Below the pieces are notes generated by a model. The model did not search any database, was not told the origin of the DNA, and worked only from the letters and a program-made list of their open reading frames with translations. This document shows positions 18,326 to 26,654 of a stretch of 64,000 nt of DNA, piece after piece. The stretch spans positions 100,667 to 164,666 of the forward strand of contig DASZLU010000158.1 in NCBI GenBank assembly GCA_035552195.1, in the 5' to 3' direction. A program made the position numbers and the translations under genes. Positions within the stretch are counted from its first letter, which is position 1. Each line of letters starts with the position of its first letter. This stretch comes from CAIKMD01 sp035552195 (lineage in GTDB: Bacteria > Pseudomonadota > Alphaproteobacteria > ATCC43930 > CGMCC-115725).

Positions 18326-19255
18326 TCAGCCAGCGGAACGATGTGCGGCGACGAGGGCAAGCCACGGCGGCAGCGCGTCGAGCTGGCGTCGCAGCGCGTC
18401 GCAGCTATCGGTCGGCAAGGGCAAAAGCGGCGGCAAAGCCGTGCGCCAACCGGCACGATCCGTCATCTGCGCCAGTATTTCCTTTTGCGCCTGCGGGGTT
18501 GGGTAATGATCGAAGGTTTCCCGCAACGCGGTTAACGCTTTCTGCATCTCGTCGGCTTCGCCGCTCTCCCGTTTTTGAAAGACAGCCCCGGCGAGCGGCG
18601 CGGTGATGTTGATCGTCGCCGAGATGCAGCCCTGGCCCCCGGCGCGCAGGGTCTCGAGAAGGAAGCGCTCGGTTCCGGAAAAAATCGCCAGCCCGGGAAA
18701 GCGCTCGATCAGCGATTTCGTGGTCGCCCAATCGCCGGCGCCGTTCTGCACGCCGGCGATGACCGCGCCGAATTGCCCCTGCAGCCGCGTGATCAGCGCA
18801 TCGGTGATCGGCGAACCCGAGGCTTGCGGCCGATGGTGCAGCACGGCCCGCAACCCCGGCGCACCGGCGCGTTCGATCAGCGACGCGTAGAAACGGAAGA
18901 GCGCCTCTTCACCCGTGTCGCGATAATAGAAAGGCGGTAGCAGCAACACGCCGGCGGTGCCCGCGGCGGCGATCGCTTTGGTCAAGGTCACTGCTTCATC
19001 GAGCGCACAGGAACCGCCGCCGATGATCATCCGCGACAGCGGCAGGCCGGCCGCACCCGCTGCCTCGATCATGCCGAGGCGTTGGCGCAGCGAGAGCGAA
19101 TTCGCCTCGCCGGCGGTCGCCAGCATGACAAGGCCGTTGCAGCCGTGGTTCAGCAGCCAACGTCCATGCGCAATGAGGGTCTTCGTGTCGGGCTCAAGCG
19201 CGTCTGTGAAGGGCGTCACCAAGGCGGCTAAGACGCCGTACGGCAAATCGGTCAT
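18326..19255 (-). CDS. DapA/NanA-superfamily protein lacking the Schiff-base lysine
   Basis: 309 residues, TIM-barrel class I aldolase family (dihydrodipicolinate synthase-like). The core is recognisable: GVLAALVTPF, LATAGEANSLS, LLLPPFYY. The lysine that forms the Schiff base is replaced by Q170 (AGVQNGAGDW for GVKDSSGDW) and the catalytic tyrosine by H140 (VLHHRPQ for LYHIPQ). The first substrate loop reads ATAGEA instead of GTTGES. Conventional aldolase chemistry is therefore unlikely. It lies 70 bases downstream of its own GAGGT site and next to the pentapeptide gene on the same strand (86-base gap), possibly co-transcribed. Function unknown. Confidence 0.8.
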   Translation of the reverse strand: MTDLPYGVLAALVTPFTDALEPDTKTLIAHGRWLLNHGCNGLVMLATAGEANSLSLRQRLGMIEAAGAAGLPLSRMIIGGGSCALDEAVTLTKAIAAAGTAGVLLLPPFYYRDTGEEALFRFYASLIERAGAPGLRAVLHHRPQASGSPITDALITRLQGQFGAVIAGVQNGAGDWATTKSLIERFPGLAIFSGTERFLLETLRAGGQGCISATINITAPLAGAVFQKRESGEADEMQKALTALRETFDHYPTPQAQKEILAQMTDRAGWRTALPPLLPLPTDSCDALRRQLDALPPWLALVAAHRSAG

Positions 19256-19339
19256 GCTACATACCTCGCGGCGCTATCTTGTGACACAATGCGCGCGCCC
19301 GGAAGGGCGAAGAGGCGAGAGACGGCAAAGAGGCAGAGG

Positions 19340-20263
19340 GTGAGCGTTTCGGAAAGCGGCGCGATCGAGATCGACCTGACCGCCGTGCTGGTCGCGGCGA
19401 CGGAGGACGAGCCGCGCGTGCTGACCATCCAGGACGGGCGCGCGCTGCCGTCCGGTCCGTTCGAATCCGGCCATCGCTCGCTGCAGACGGGCTTGCGCTC
19501 CTGGGTCGAGCGGCAAACCCATCACCCGCTCGATTATGTCGAGCAGCTCTACACTTTCGCCGATCGTGATCGCACGCTCGACGGCGCGCGCGTCATCGCC
19601 ATCTCCTATCTCGGCCTGACGCGCGAAGCCAAGGCGACGGGCGAACAGGATCCCGGCTGGCGCAATTGGTATCGCTATCTGCCGTGGGAAGATTGGCGCG
19701 AAGGCCCGCCGGCATTCATGCCGACGGTCGAGAAACGCCTCGGTGCCTGGGCCGCGTCGGCGAGCGATCTGCCGCAGCGCCGCGCGCGACAGCAGCGCGT
19801 CGCCGCGGCGTTTGCCGTTTCCGACAAGCACTGGAACGAGGAGCTGGTGCTGCAACGCTATGAGCTGCTCTACGAGGCGCAGCTCGTGCCCGAAGCCGGC
19901 CGCGCCAAATCGATTCCCGATCCGCTGCCGGGCGAGCCGATGATGCATGACCATCGCCGCATCCTTGCCACGGGCCTCGCCCGATTGCGCGCGAAAATCA
20001 AATATCGTCCCGTCGTGTTCGAGCTCATGCCCGAAAGCTTCACGCTGCTCGATCTGCAGCGCGCGGTCGAGGCGCTCGCCGGCCTGCGCCTTCACAAGCA
20101 GAATTTCCGCCGCTTGATCGAGCAGCAAGGCCTCGTCGAAGAGACCGGCAAGGTCTCGACCGAAACCGGCGGCCGGCCGGCGAAGCTGATGCGTTTCCGC
20201 CGCGAGGTGCTCTTGGAGCGCGCGATCTCCGGCGCACGCCTGCCGGTCGTGCGCTCGGCTTAG
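19340..20263 (+). CDS. nadQ: NAD biosynthesis regulator, NadQ-like (COG4111; Nudix-like domain plus winged helix)
   Basis: 307 residues from a GTG behind AAGAGG; an ATG at 19289 would add 17 Arg/Lys-rich residues and has no ribosome site. The N-terminal half resembles a Nudix fold without a Nudix box (IEIDLTAVLVAATEDEPRVL, then YVEQLYTFADRDRT). The C-terminal part is a winged-helix domain (FTLLDLQRAVEAL, LHKQNFRRLIEQQGLVEETG). This is the arrangement of the alphaproteobacterial NAD regulators, which repress nadABC. The nadABC operon with a palindromic operator-like site lies about 4 kb downstream, supporting the assignment. Confidence 0.8.
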   Translation: MSVSESGAIEIDLTAVLVAATEDEPRVLTIQDGRALPSGPFESGHRSLQTGLRSWVERQTHHPLDYVEQLYTFADRDRTLDGARVIAISYLGLTREAKATGEQDPGWRNWYRYLPWEDWREGPPAFMPTVEKRLGAWAASASDLPQRRARQQRVAAAFAVSDKHWNEELVLQRYELLYEAQLVPEAGRAKSIPDPLPGEPMMHDHRRILATGLARLRAKIKYRPVVFELMPESFTLLDLQRAVEALAGLRLHKQNFRRLIEQQGLVEETGKVSTETGGRPAKLMRFRREVLLERAISGARLPVVRSA

Positions 20264-20346
20264 GCCAGGCTCGGAAGGGTGCGACTTAATGGGGCGGCAA
20301 CGAGACCTTAAACAAATCAGGGGATGGTCGCCGGTGACGGACACAA

Positions 20347-22149
20347 ATGATCTGGCGGCACAACAGCACCGTAGGCCCGCTTGGGCGCCACAACCTCGTT
20401 AAGCATATCATCCTCGGCGTCGGCGGTATCGTCATCGCCCTGATGTGGCTGGCGGTGTTGGTGTCGGCGCAGCAAGCGCAGCAGGCTGCCGTGCAGCAAG
20501 CGCGCTCGAACAGCGCAAATTTGGCGGCGGCCTTCAGCGAAGAAGTCTCGCACACGCTCGACGGCATTTCCGGCGTCATGGAGGCCGTCGCCGCGCGCAT
20601 GCGCGCCAAGGGCTCAAGCTTCGATATTCACGATTGGGCAGGCGAGATTCCGCTGCTGTCGCAAGCAACGATACAAGGCTCGATCATCGGGCCCGATGGC
20701 TATCTCAAATCGACCACGCTCGGTCTTCCGCCGGAGCCGGTCAATCTCAGCGATCGTGAACATTTCCGCATTCACCTCGATGGCGGGTTCCCCGGCGTCT
20801 TTATCAGCAAGCCTGTGATAGGTCGGGTTTCCGGCCAAGCCTCGATCCAGATTTCCCGTCGTGTCGATAACGAGGATGGGAAATTTCTCGGCGTCATTGT
20901 GTTTTCGGTCGCGCCGGCAAATCTTACCAGCCTCGTTTCTTCGATCGATATCGGTACCGACGGCACGATTGCGCTGGTCGGGCTCGATGATGTCGTACGC
21001 GCGCGCTTCAGCAAGACGCACCCCGACGGCCTCGACGGCGTCGGCGAGTCGATCGCCGGTACCCCACGGCCCGCGGCCGTCGCTCCCGGCGAGCACGGCT
21101 TCTATACGCGTATGAGCGTGATCGACGGAATCGCGCGACTCTTTGCGTATCAGCGGCTCAAGACGTTTCCGCTGGTCGTCACAGTCGGGATTCCCCTCAC
21201 CGATGTCTTCGCGGCCTCGGCCGCGCATACGCTGACCCTCTTTGCCCTGGCTGCGGCGGCGACGTTGCTGCTCGTGATCCTCGGCCTTTATCTCATTCGC
21301 GAAAGCCGCTTTCGCGCTCTGCGCGAGATCGAACTCGCGGATCAGCATGCGCAGCTCGAGGCCATTAACAGCGAACTCGTCGCCAGCAAGGAAATGGCCG
21401 AAGCCGCCAGTCGCGCGAAATCCGTTTTCCTCGCCAATATGACGCACGAGTTGCGTACGCCACTGAATGCGATCATCGGCTTCTCACAGCTGATCAAAGA
21501 TCAAGTGATGGGCCCGATCGAGAACAAAACCTATCCCGACTACGCGACCGATATCTTCCTGTCCGGCCAGCGGTTGCTTACCATGATCAACAATGTCCTC
21601 GATCTGTCGCGGATCGACGCGGGTGGCGTTGTGATCGAGGACGATTGCATCGGCGTCGGCGAAATCTTGAACAAGGTTGCCGGCCAGCGTAGTGCCGATC
21701 TCGAACGCAAGCGACTGGTTCTGGCGCTCGACATTGCCGACGGCTTACCGCAATTGCGCGCCGATCGTCTCAAGCTAAAGCAAGTACTCGCCAATCTCTT
21801 AGCCAACGCCATCAAATTCTCGCAAGAAGGCGGGCGTATCGTGATGCGCGCCGCCATTGAGCGCGGCGGCGACCTTGTCCTGACAATTGTCGATCAAGGC
21901 ATCGGGATGATGGTCGAGGACATATCCGTCGCGTTGCAACATTTCGAACAGGTCGACGGTACGCTCACCAAGCGCTACGAGGGACTCGGTGCCGGCTTGC
22001 CCTTGGCCAAGCGCCTCATTGAGCTCCATGGCGGCGCCATTGCCATCGAAAGTACGCAAGGTGTCGGCACGACGGTGCGCGTTACGTTGCCGCGCGAAAG
22101 ATTGATCGCGCTCGAAAGTCTGGCGTCGGCGATCGATACCGCGGCCTAA
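20347..22149 (+). CDS. Membrane sensor histidine kinase with extracytoplasmic Cache-like domain
   Basis: 600 residues. A transmembrane helix at about 20-42 and another at about 287-315 flank a periplasmic sensory region with the double-Cache pattern (GPDGYLKSTTLG, NLSDREHFRIH, KPVIGRVSGQ). After a short coiled linker come HisKA with the phospho-acceptor His (NMTHELRTPLNAIIGFS) and HATPase_c (N-box LANAIKF, DQGIGM, GLGAGLPLAKRL). The F-box/G2 region is intact, so it should be active. No response regulator is adjacent; the receiver-only protein at 61.4 kb is the only one in the window. Its stop overlaps the convergent hyuB stop within the four bases CTAA. Confidence 0.9.
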   Translation: MIWRHNSTVGPLGRHNLVKHIILGVGGIVIALMWLAVLVSAQQAQQAAVQQARSNSANLAAAFSEEVSHTLDGISGVMEAVAARMRAKGSSFDIHDWAGEIPLLSQATIQGSIIGPDGYLKSTTLGLPPEPVNLSDREHFRIHLDGGFPGVFISKPVIGRVSGQASIQISRRVDNEDGKFLGVIVFSVAPANLTSLVSSIDIGTDGTIALVGLDDVVRARFSKTHPDGLDGVGESIAGTPRPAAVAPGEHGFYTRMSVIDGIARLFAYQRLKTFPLVVTVGIPLTDVFAASAAHTLTLFALAAAATLLLVILGLYLIRESRFRALREIELADQHAQLEAINSELVASKEMAEAASRAKSVFLANMTHELRTPLNAIIGFSQLIKDQVMGPIENKTYPDYATDIFLSGQRLLTMINNVLDLSRIDAGGVVIEDDCIGVGEILNKVAGQRSADLERKRLVLALDIADGLPQLRADRLKLKQVLANLLANAIKFSQEGGRIVMRAAIERGGDLVLTIVDQGIGMMVEDISVALQHFEQVDGTLTKRYEGLGAGLPLAKRLIELHGGAIAIESTQGVGTTVRVTLPRERLIALESLASAIDTAA

Positions 22150-23924
22150 TCGCCCGCCGCCGCCGGGGCGGCTTCTCGTTGTTTCTCAGCCTTGATCTTG
22201 GCGCGCGCGGCCGCGGTGGCGGCTTCGTCGATCGAAAGATCGTCGTTGATGATCACGCCGTAGAATGTCGCCGCCGCTTCGCGGCTGACGAATTCGTTGA
22301 GCACATCCTCGCGCACGCGCGCTGCCTGGCGCTCCAGCGGATCGCCCCAGCCGCCGCCGCCGCCGGTCAACGTCGACATCACGCTGTCCGCGGGTAGTGG
22401 CGTGCGGAAGCCGTAATTCGGTTTGAAGTCGTTATCGCCCGGCTTTTTCACGAAGCATTCCGAATAGCTGCCGTTCATGCCGCCAAAGAGGCCCCAAGGC
22501 GGGCACGAGCGGCGATCGGAGCGGCCGAGATTCCAGCGGCCCTCGACCAGGCTGCGCGCGCGCACGTTGAGGCCGACGCCGCCGCGGAACTTGCCGGGTC
22601 CGCCGCTATCCGGGCGGAAGCCGCGATTCTCGATGAGGATCGGCACTTTCAACTCCATCGCCTCGATCGAGCCGTTGCGCACATCGCCCTGGCAGATCGA
22701 GACGCTGCCATTCTCGCCGTCCTCGGTCGGGCGGCCACCCCAGCCGGCGCCTTCGATCGATTGCGTGACGAAGCGGCGATTGGTCTTGGGATCGATGCCG
22801 GAAAAGATGATCGAGCCGCCGCCCATCGTCCCGTGATGCGCCGCCGGCGTGCGATCCGGCATCGCCGGCGCGAGCGAGCGCACGATCACATCGACAACCG
22901 TTGGCAGGATGCGGCTCCACCCGGTCATCGGCGCGGGATAGCGCGCCATCATGATCGTGCCTTCGGGCAGCACGATGTCGAGCGCGCGGAACGAGCCTTC
23001 GTTGACCGGTGCCAGCGGCTGGGTGAGCGCCTTATAGGCGATGCGCGCGCCGGCGAGCGTCCGCGAATTGAGCCCGCGCGTGCGTTCTTTCTCGCAGCCG
23101 GAGAGATCGATGATCATGCTGCCGCGTTCGACCGTGACCTTGGCGTGGATATGGACGGCCTCCACACCCATCGGCGTATTGTCGTCGAGGACGGCCGAGG
23201 CTTCGTAAACCCCATCTTTGATCTGAGAGACAACCGCTCGGCATTTCGCTTCGGTTTCGTCGAAGATGCGCGCGACCGCGCCTTGCATCGTCTCCTTGCC
23301 GTAGCGCTGGAACAACTCGTCGACGCGGCGCAACGCCAGTCGGCAGGCGGCAATTTGCGAGCGCAGGTCGCCCATCGAGCTTTCCGGGAAGCGAATGTTG
23401 TCGCGGATCACCTGCTGCAGCGTCTCGTCGAGCACATCGCGGCGATAGAGCTTCAGCTGATTGAGCTGCAGCCCTTCCTGCCAGGGATCGGGACAATCAG
23501 GGCCGGCGCCGAAACCCGTGCTGGTGCCGCCGATGTCGATCCAATGCGCGCGCACCATCGAGAAAAGCTGCAGCTCGCCCTCGAAGAAATAGGGCATGTA
23601 GATGACGATGTTGTTGAGGTGCTGTCCGGCGACGGCTTGGTGATTCATGATGATGACATCGCCCGGCGCGAAACCGTCGCGGCCGTATTTCTTTACGCCG
23701 TCGGTGATGATGATGCCGAGATCGGCGACGAAATGCGAAACGCCGCCGACATTCTGGCAGAGCAGTTCGCCGTCGGCGTTGACGAGTGCGGTGCAGAAGT
23801 CGCGCACCTCGTAGATCATCATGTTGTAGGAGGTGCGCTGGAGATCGGCGGCCATCTCGTTCGAGATCGCCGGCAACGCGTTGCGGATGACCTCGAGCGT
23901 CACCGGATCCAGATTGACCGCCAT
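22146..23924 (-). CDS. hyuB: Hydantoinase B / oxoprolinase B-type subunit (HyuB)
   Basis: 592 residues from the ATG behind GGGAGGG; the longer frame reaches into the nadA regulatory region and is rejected. Family motifs: LDPVTLEVIRNAL at the N-terminus, GEIIIMNHQ-like DVIIMNHQAVAGQHLNN, HWIDIGGTSTGFG, and PGKFRGGVGLN with the closing GGGGGWGDPLER. HyuB normally partners an ATP-dependent HyuA subunit to hydrolyse hydantoins, 5-oxoproline or ketones (as in acetone carboxylase relatives). No hyuA is present here, so it is either paired with a distant gene or works alone. Divergent from nadA. Confidence 0.85.
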   Translation of the reverse strand: MAVNLDPVTLEVIRNALPAISNEMAADLQRTSYNMMIYEVRDFCTALVNADGELLCQNVGGVSHFVADLGIIITDGVKKYGRDGFAPGDVIIMNHQAVAGQHLNNIVIYMPYFFEGELQLFSMVRAHWIDIGGTSTGFGAGPDCPDPWQEGLQLNQLKLYRRDVLDETLQQVIRDNIRFPESSMGDLRSQIAACRLALRRVDELFQRYGKETMQGAVARIFDETEAKCRAVVSQIKDGVYEASAVLDDNTPMGVEAVHIHAKVTVERGSMIIDLSGCEKERTRGLNSRTLAGARIAYKALTQPLAPVNEGSFRALDIVLPEGTIMMARYPAPMTGWSRILPTVVDVIVRSLAPAMPDRTPAAHHGTMGGGSIIFSGIDPKTNRRFVTQSIEGAGWGGRPTEDGENGSVSICQGDVRNGSIEAMELKVPILIENRGFRPDSGGPGKFRGGVGLNVRARSLVEGRWNLGRSDRRSCPPWGLFGGMNGSYSECFVKKPGDNDFKPNYGFRTPLPADSVMSTLTGGGGGWGDPLERQAARVREDVLNEFVSREAAATFYGVIINDDLSIDEAATAAARAKIKAEKQREAAPAAAGD

Positions 23925-24067
23925 CGACCGACCCTCCCTAAAAACCAGTTCTTCCCACTGAAACCGATGACCGGTTCGCCCGCAAGGGTTTCCGGCGGAG
24001 CCGCGAGGGTTTCCCGGAGCGCCGAACCGCCTTGCGCCGGGCGCTGGGCTACCGCGACTCGTCCCTC

Positions 24068-24095
24068 TTGACCTTATGCTCAGCGATAGTATATC
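24068..24095 (+). promoter_or_regulatory. Putative sigma-70 promoter of nadABC
   Basis: TTGACC (24068-24073) and TATATC (24090-24095) with a 16-base spacer, a good match for housekeeping -35/-10 elements. The spacer contains an operator-like half site (TTATGCTCA, 24074-24082). The nadA start is about 45 bases downstream. Confidence 0.6.
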
Positions 24096-24123
24096 TTTGG
24101 AAAATTGCTCATAATGAGCATAA
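24074..24123. promoter_or_regulatory. Probable NadQ operator region upstream of nadA
   Basis: A perfect palindrome TGCTCAT-A-ATGAGCA lies at 24106-24120. The outer 9-mers TTATGCTCA (24074-24082) and TGAGCATAA (24115-24123) are exact reverse complements. The core word TGCTCA/TGAGCA thus occurs three times across the promoter and early transcript. A bound dimer would block initiation. The match to the NadQ regulator encoded at 19.3 kb is inference from gene context. Confidence 0.6.
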
Positions 24124-24143
24124 GGCATTTAGGGAAAATCGCC

Positions 24144-25106
24144 GTGCCCGATACCGCGCTGCTCTATGACCGCGTCAAAACCTTCATTCCGCCGATGGAA
24201 TGGGGCGTCTTTGCCGACGACATCGAGGCGATCCTGGCGCTGAAGCGTCAGCGCAATGCCGTTCTCCTCGCGCACAACTACCAGACGCCCGAGATTTTTC
24301 ACTGCGTCGCCGACATCACCGGCGACAGCCTCGCTTTGGCGCGCGAGGCGCAGAAGACCGAAGCCTCGGTCATCGTTCTCGCCGGCGTCCATTTCATGGC
24401 CGAGACGGCCAAGCTCCTCAATCCCGAAAAAACCGTCCTTATTCCCGATACACGCGCCGGCTGCTCGCTCGCCGAATCGATCACGGCGGAGGACGTGCGG
24501 CTGATGCGCCAGCGCTATCCCGGACGGCCGGTGATCACCTATGTGAACACCTCGGCGGCCGTGAAAGCCGAAAGCGACATCTGCTGCACCTCGGGCAATG
24601 CGAAGAAGGTCGTCGAATCGCTCGGCGTGCCGGAAGTGATCATGCTGCCCGACGAATACCTGGCGCAGAACGTCGCCAAGAAGACCAAGGTCAAGATCAT
24701 CGCCTGGAAGGGCCATTGCGAGGTGCATGAGCGCTTCACTGCGGCGGAAATCCGCGAGCTGCGCGCGAGCCATCCCGGCGTCGTCGTGCTGGCGCATCCC
24801 GAATGCCCGCCCGATGTCGTGGCCGAAGCGGATTTCGCCGGCTCGACCGCGGCGATGAACGATTATGTCGCCGAGCGCCGCCCGCGCCGCGTCGTGCTGA
24901 TGACCGAATGCTCAATGAGCGACAACGTCGCCCTGCAGCATCCAGCGACCGAGTTCGTACGACCCTGCAATCTCTGCCCGCATATGAAGCGCATCACCCT
25001 GCCGAAGATCCGCCAGGCGCTGGAGACGATGCAGCACGAGGTGACGATCGACCCGGCGCTCGCCGCCCGCGCGCGTCTCGCGGTCGAGCGCATGCTCAAA
25101 ATCTAG
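24144..25106 (+). CDS. nadA: Quinolinate synthase
   Basis: 320 residues. The GTG at 24144 is chosen because AGGGA sits 8 bases upstream; the earlier ATG (24114) and TTG (24105) fall inside the operator palindrome. NadA condenses iminoaspartate with dihydroxyacetone phosphate to quinolinate. The likely [4Fe-4S] ligands are C107 (RAGCSLAES), C192 (KGHCEVHE) and C278 (CNLCPHM). The substrate-binding AHNYQTPEI and SDICCTSGNA motifs are present. It is the first gene of nadABC, with nadB starting 9 bases after its stop. Confidence 0.95.
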   Translation: MPDTALLYDRVKTFIPPMEWGVFADDIEAILALKRQRNAVLLAHNYQTPEIFHCVADITGDSLALAREAQKTEASVIVLAGVHFMAETAKLLNPEKTVLIPDTRAGCSLAESITAEDVRLMRQRYPGRPVITYVNTSAAVKAESDICCTSGNAKKVVESLGVPEVIMLPDEYLAQNVAKKTKVKIIAWKGHCEVHERFTAAEIRELRASHPGVVVLAHPECPPDVVAEADFAGSTAAMNDYVAERRPRRVVLMTECSMSDNVALQHPATEFVRPCNLCPHMKRITLPKIRQALETMQHEVTIDPALAARARLAVERMLKI

Positions 25107-25115
25107 GAAACCTCC

Positions 25116-26654
25116 ATGCCATACCCGTCGGACGAATTCATCGGCCGGCCGGTCATCATCGGCGCCGGCCTCGCCGGGCTTATCACAGCGCTTCATCTGG
25201 CGCCCGAAAAGCCGATCGTGCTGTCGAAAGCCGCACTCGGCACGGGCGCGGCGAGCGCCAAGGCGCAAGGCGGCGTCGCCGCCGCGATCGGCCAGGATGA
25301 TGACCCCCGCCTTCACGCCGCCGACACGATCGCTGCCGGTGACGGGCTCAGCGACGCTGCAGTGGTCGCGCAGATCACCGGCGCCGGCATGCGCGCCATC
25401 GACGCGTTGATCGCGCTCGGCGTGCGCTTCGATCGTGCGGCTGATGGCCAGCTTGCCCTCGGCCTCGAAGCCGCGCATGGCCGCCGCCGCATCGTCCATG
25501 CCCGAGGCGACCGCACCGGCCATGCGATTCTGCAGGCGGTGATTGCCGCGGTGGGGCGGACGTCATCCATCACCGTGCTGGAGGATATGGAAGCGCGACG
25601 CTTGATCCTGTGCGACGATACGGTCGCCGGGATCGCGGCCGTGGGGCGTGACGGCGTGCTGTTGCTGCCGACTAGCCGCATCGTGCTCGCGACGGGCGGG
25701 CTCGGCTATCTCTATCGCCATACAACCAATCCCACGGGCTCTTTCGGCCACGGCCTCGCGCTTGCCGCTTCGGCGGGCGCCGAACTCGCGGATATGGAAT
25801 TCGTGCAGTTCCATCCGACCGCGCTCGATACCGGGCGCGATCCCATGCCGCTGGTCAGCGAGGCCGTACGCGGCGAGGGCGCGGTGCTCATCGATGAGAA
25901 CGGCGCGCGCTTTACCGACGAGTTGCAGTCGCGCGATGTTGTCTCGCGCGCGGTCTGGCGCCGTATCGAATTGGGCCATCGCACCTTCCTCGATGCGCGG
26001 ACGGCGCTCGGCGCACGCTTTGCGACGCGCTTTCCGGGCATCGACGCGCTCTGCAAGCAATCCGGCATCGATCCTGCGACCATGCCGATCCCCGTGCGGC
26101 CGGCGGCGCATTACCATATGGGCGGCGTCGCGGTCGACGCGGCGGGGCGCAGTTCCGTGCCAGGGCTGTGGGCTTGCGGCGAGGTGGCTGCGACCGGTCT
26201 CCATGGCGCCAACCGCCTCGCCAGCAATTCGCTGCTCGAAGCGGTGGTCTGCGGGCAATGGGTGGCGGAGAGTGTAGCCGGGACCGTATGCCCTGCGCCG
26301 CATGCGTTGCCGCCTGTTGATCTGCCGCCGTCGCCCGATCCGACGCCGATGCGCGGGGTCATGGACGCGAAGGTCGGGGTAGTGCGCGATGCGGACTCGC
26401 TCCGCGAAGCGATCGCAGCACTGTTGCCGCTCGCGGAAAGTGGCGGTGCCGCTTCGCAGCCGGCGACAGTCGCGCTGCTGGTCGCGGTCGCCGCGTTCCA
26501 GCGCCGCGAGAGCCGCGGCAGCCATTGGCGCAGCGATTTCCCTGCCGCGGAGAGCGCCGCGCGCCACAGCCGCTTACGCCTTAACGAAGCCTTGGCGCTC
26601 GCCCATGATATCGCGGCCGAACCGTTGCCGCGCGCGATTGGAGGAAAGCGATGA
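25116..26654 (+). CDS. nadB: L-aspartate oxidase
   Basis: 512 residues, ATG 9 bases after nadA behind AGGAAACC. The N-terminus has the FAD dinucleotide-binding motif VIIGAGLAGLITALHL. The fumarate-reductase-family active-site region is visible as AAHYHMGGVAVD and the ELADMEFVQFHPTAL stretch; GLHGANRLASNSLLE closes the FAD site. It oxidises aspartate to iminoaspartate for NadA. Its stop overlaps the nadC start (ATGA). Confidence 0.95.
   Translation: MPYPSDEFIGRPVIIGAGLAGLITALHLAPEKPIVLSKAALGTGAASAKAQGGVAAAIGQDDDPRLHAADTIAAGDGLSDAAVVAQITGAGMRAIDALIALGVRFDRAADGQLALGLEAAHGRRRIVHARGDRTGHAILQAVIAAVGRTSSITVLEDMEARRLILCDDTVAGIAAVGRDGVLLLPTSRIVLATGGLGYLYRHTTNPTGSFGHGLALAASAGAELADMEFVQFHPTALDTGRDPMPLVSEAVRGEGAVLIDENGARFTDELQSRDVVSRAVWRRIELGHRTFLDARTALGARFATRFPGIDALCKQSGIDPATMPIPVRPAAHYHMGGVAVDAAGRSSVPGLWACGEVAATGLHGANRLASNSLLEAVVCGQWVAESVAGTVCPAPHALPPVDLPPSPDPTPMRGVMDAKVGVVRDADSLREAIAALLPLAESGGAASQPATVALLVAVAAFQRRESRGSHWRSDFPAAESAARHSRLRLNEALALAHDIAAEPLPRAIGGKR

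Noticed and set aside
16809..18506. 565-codon plus-strand frame opposite the pentapeptide gene, itself with regular repeats
   Set aside because: The regularity comes from the antisense of the A(D/N)LxG repeats; it has no start signal and runs through the neighbouring gene boundary.
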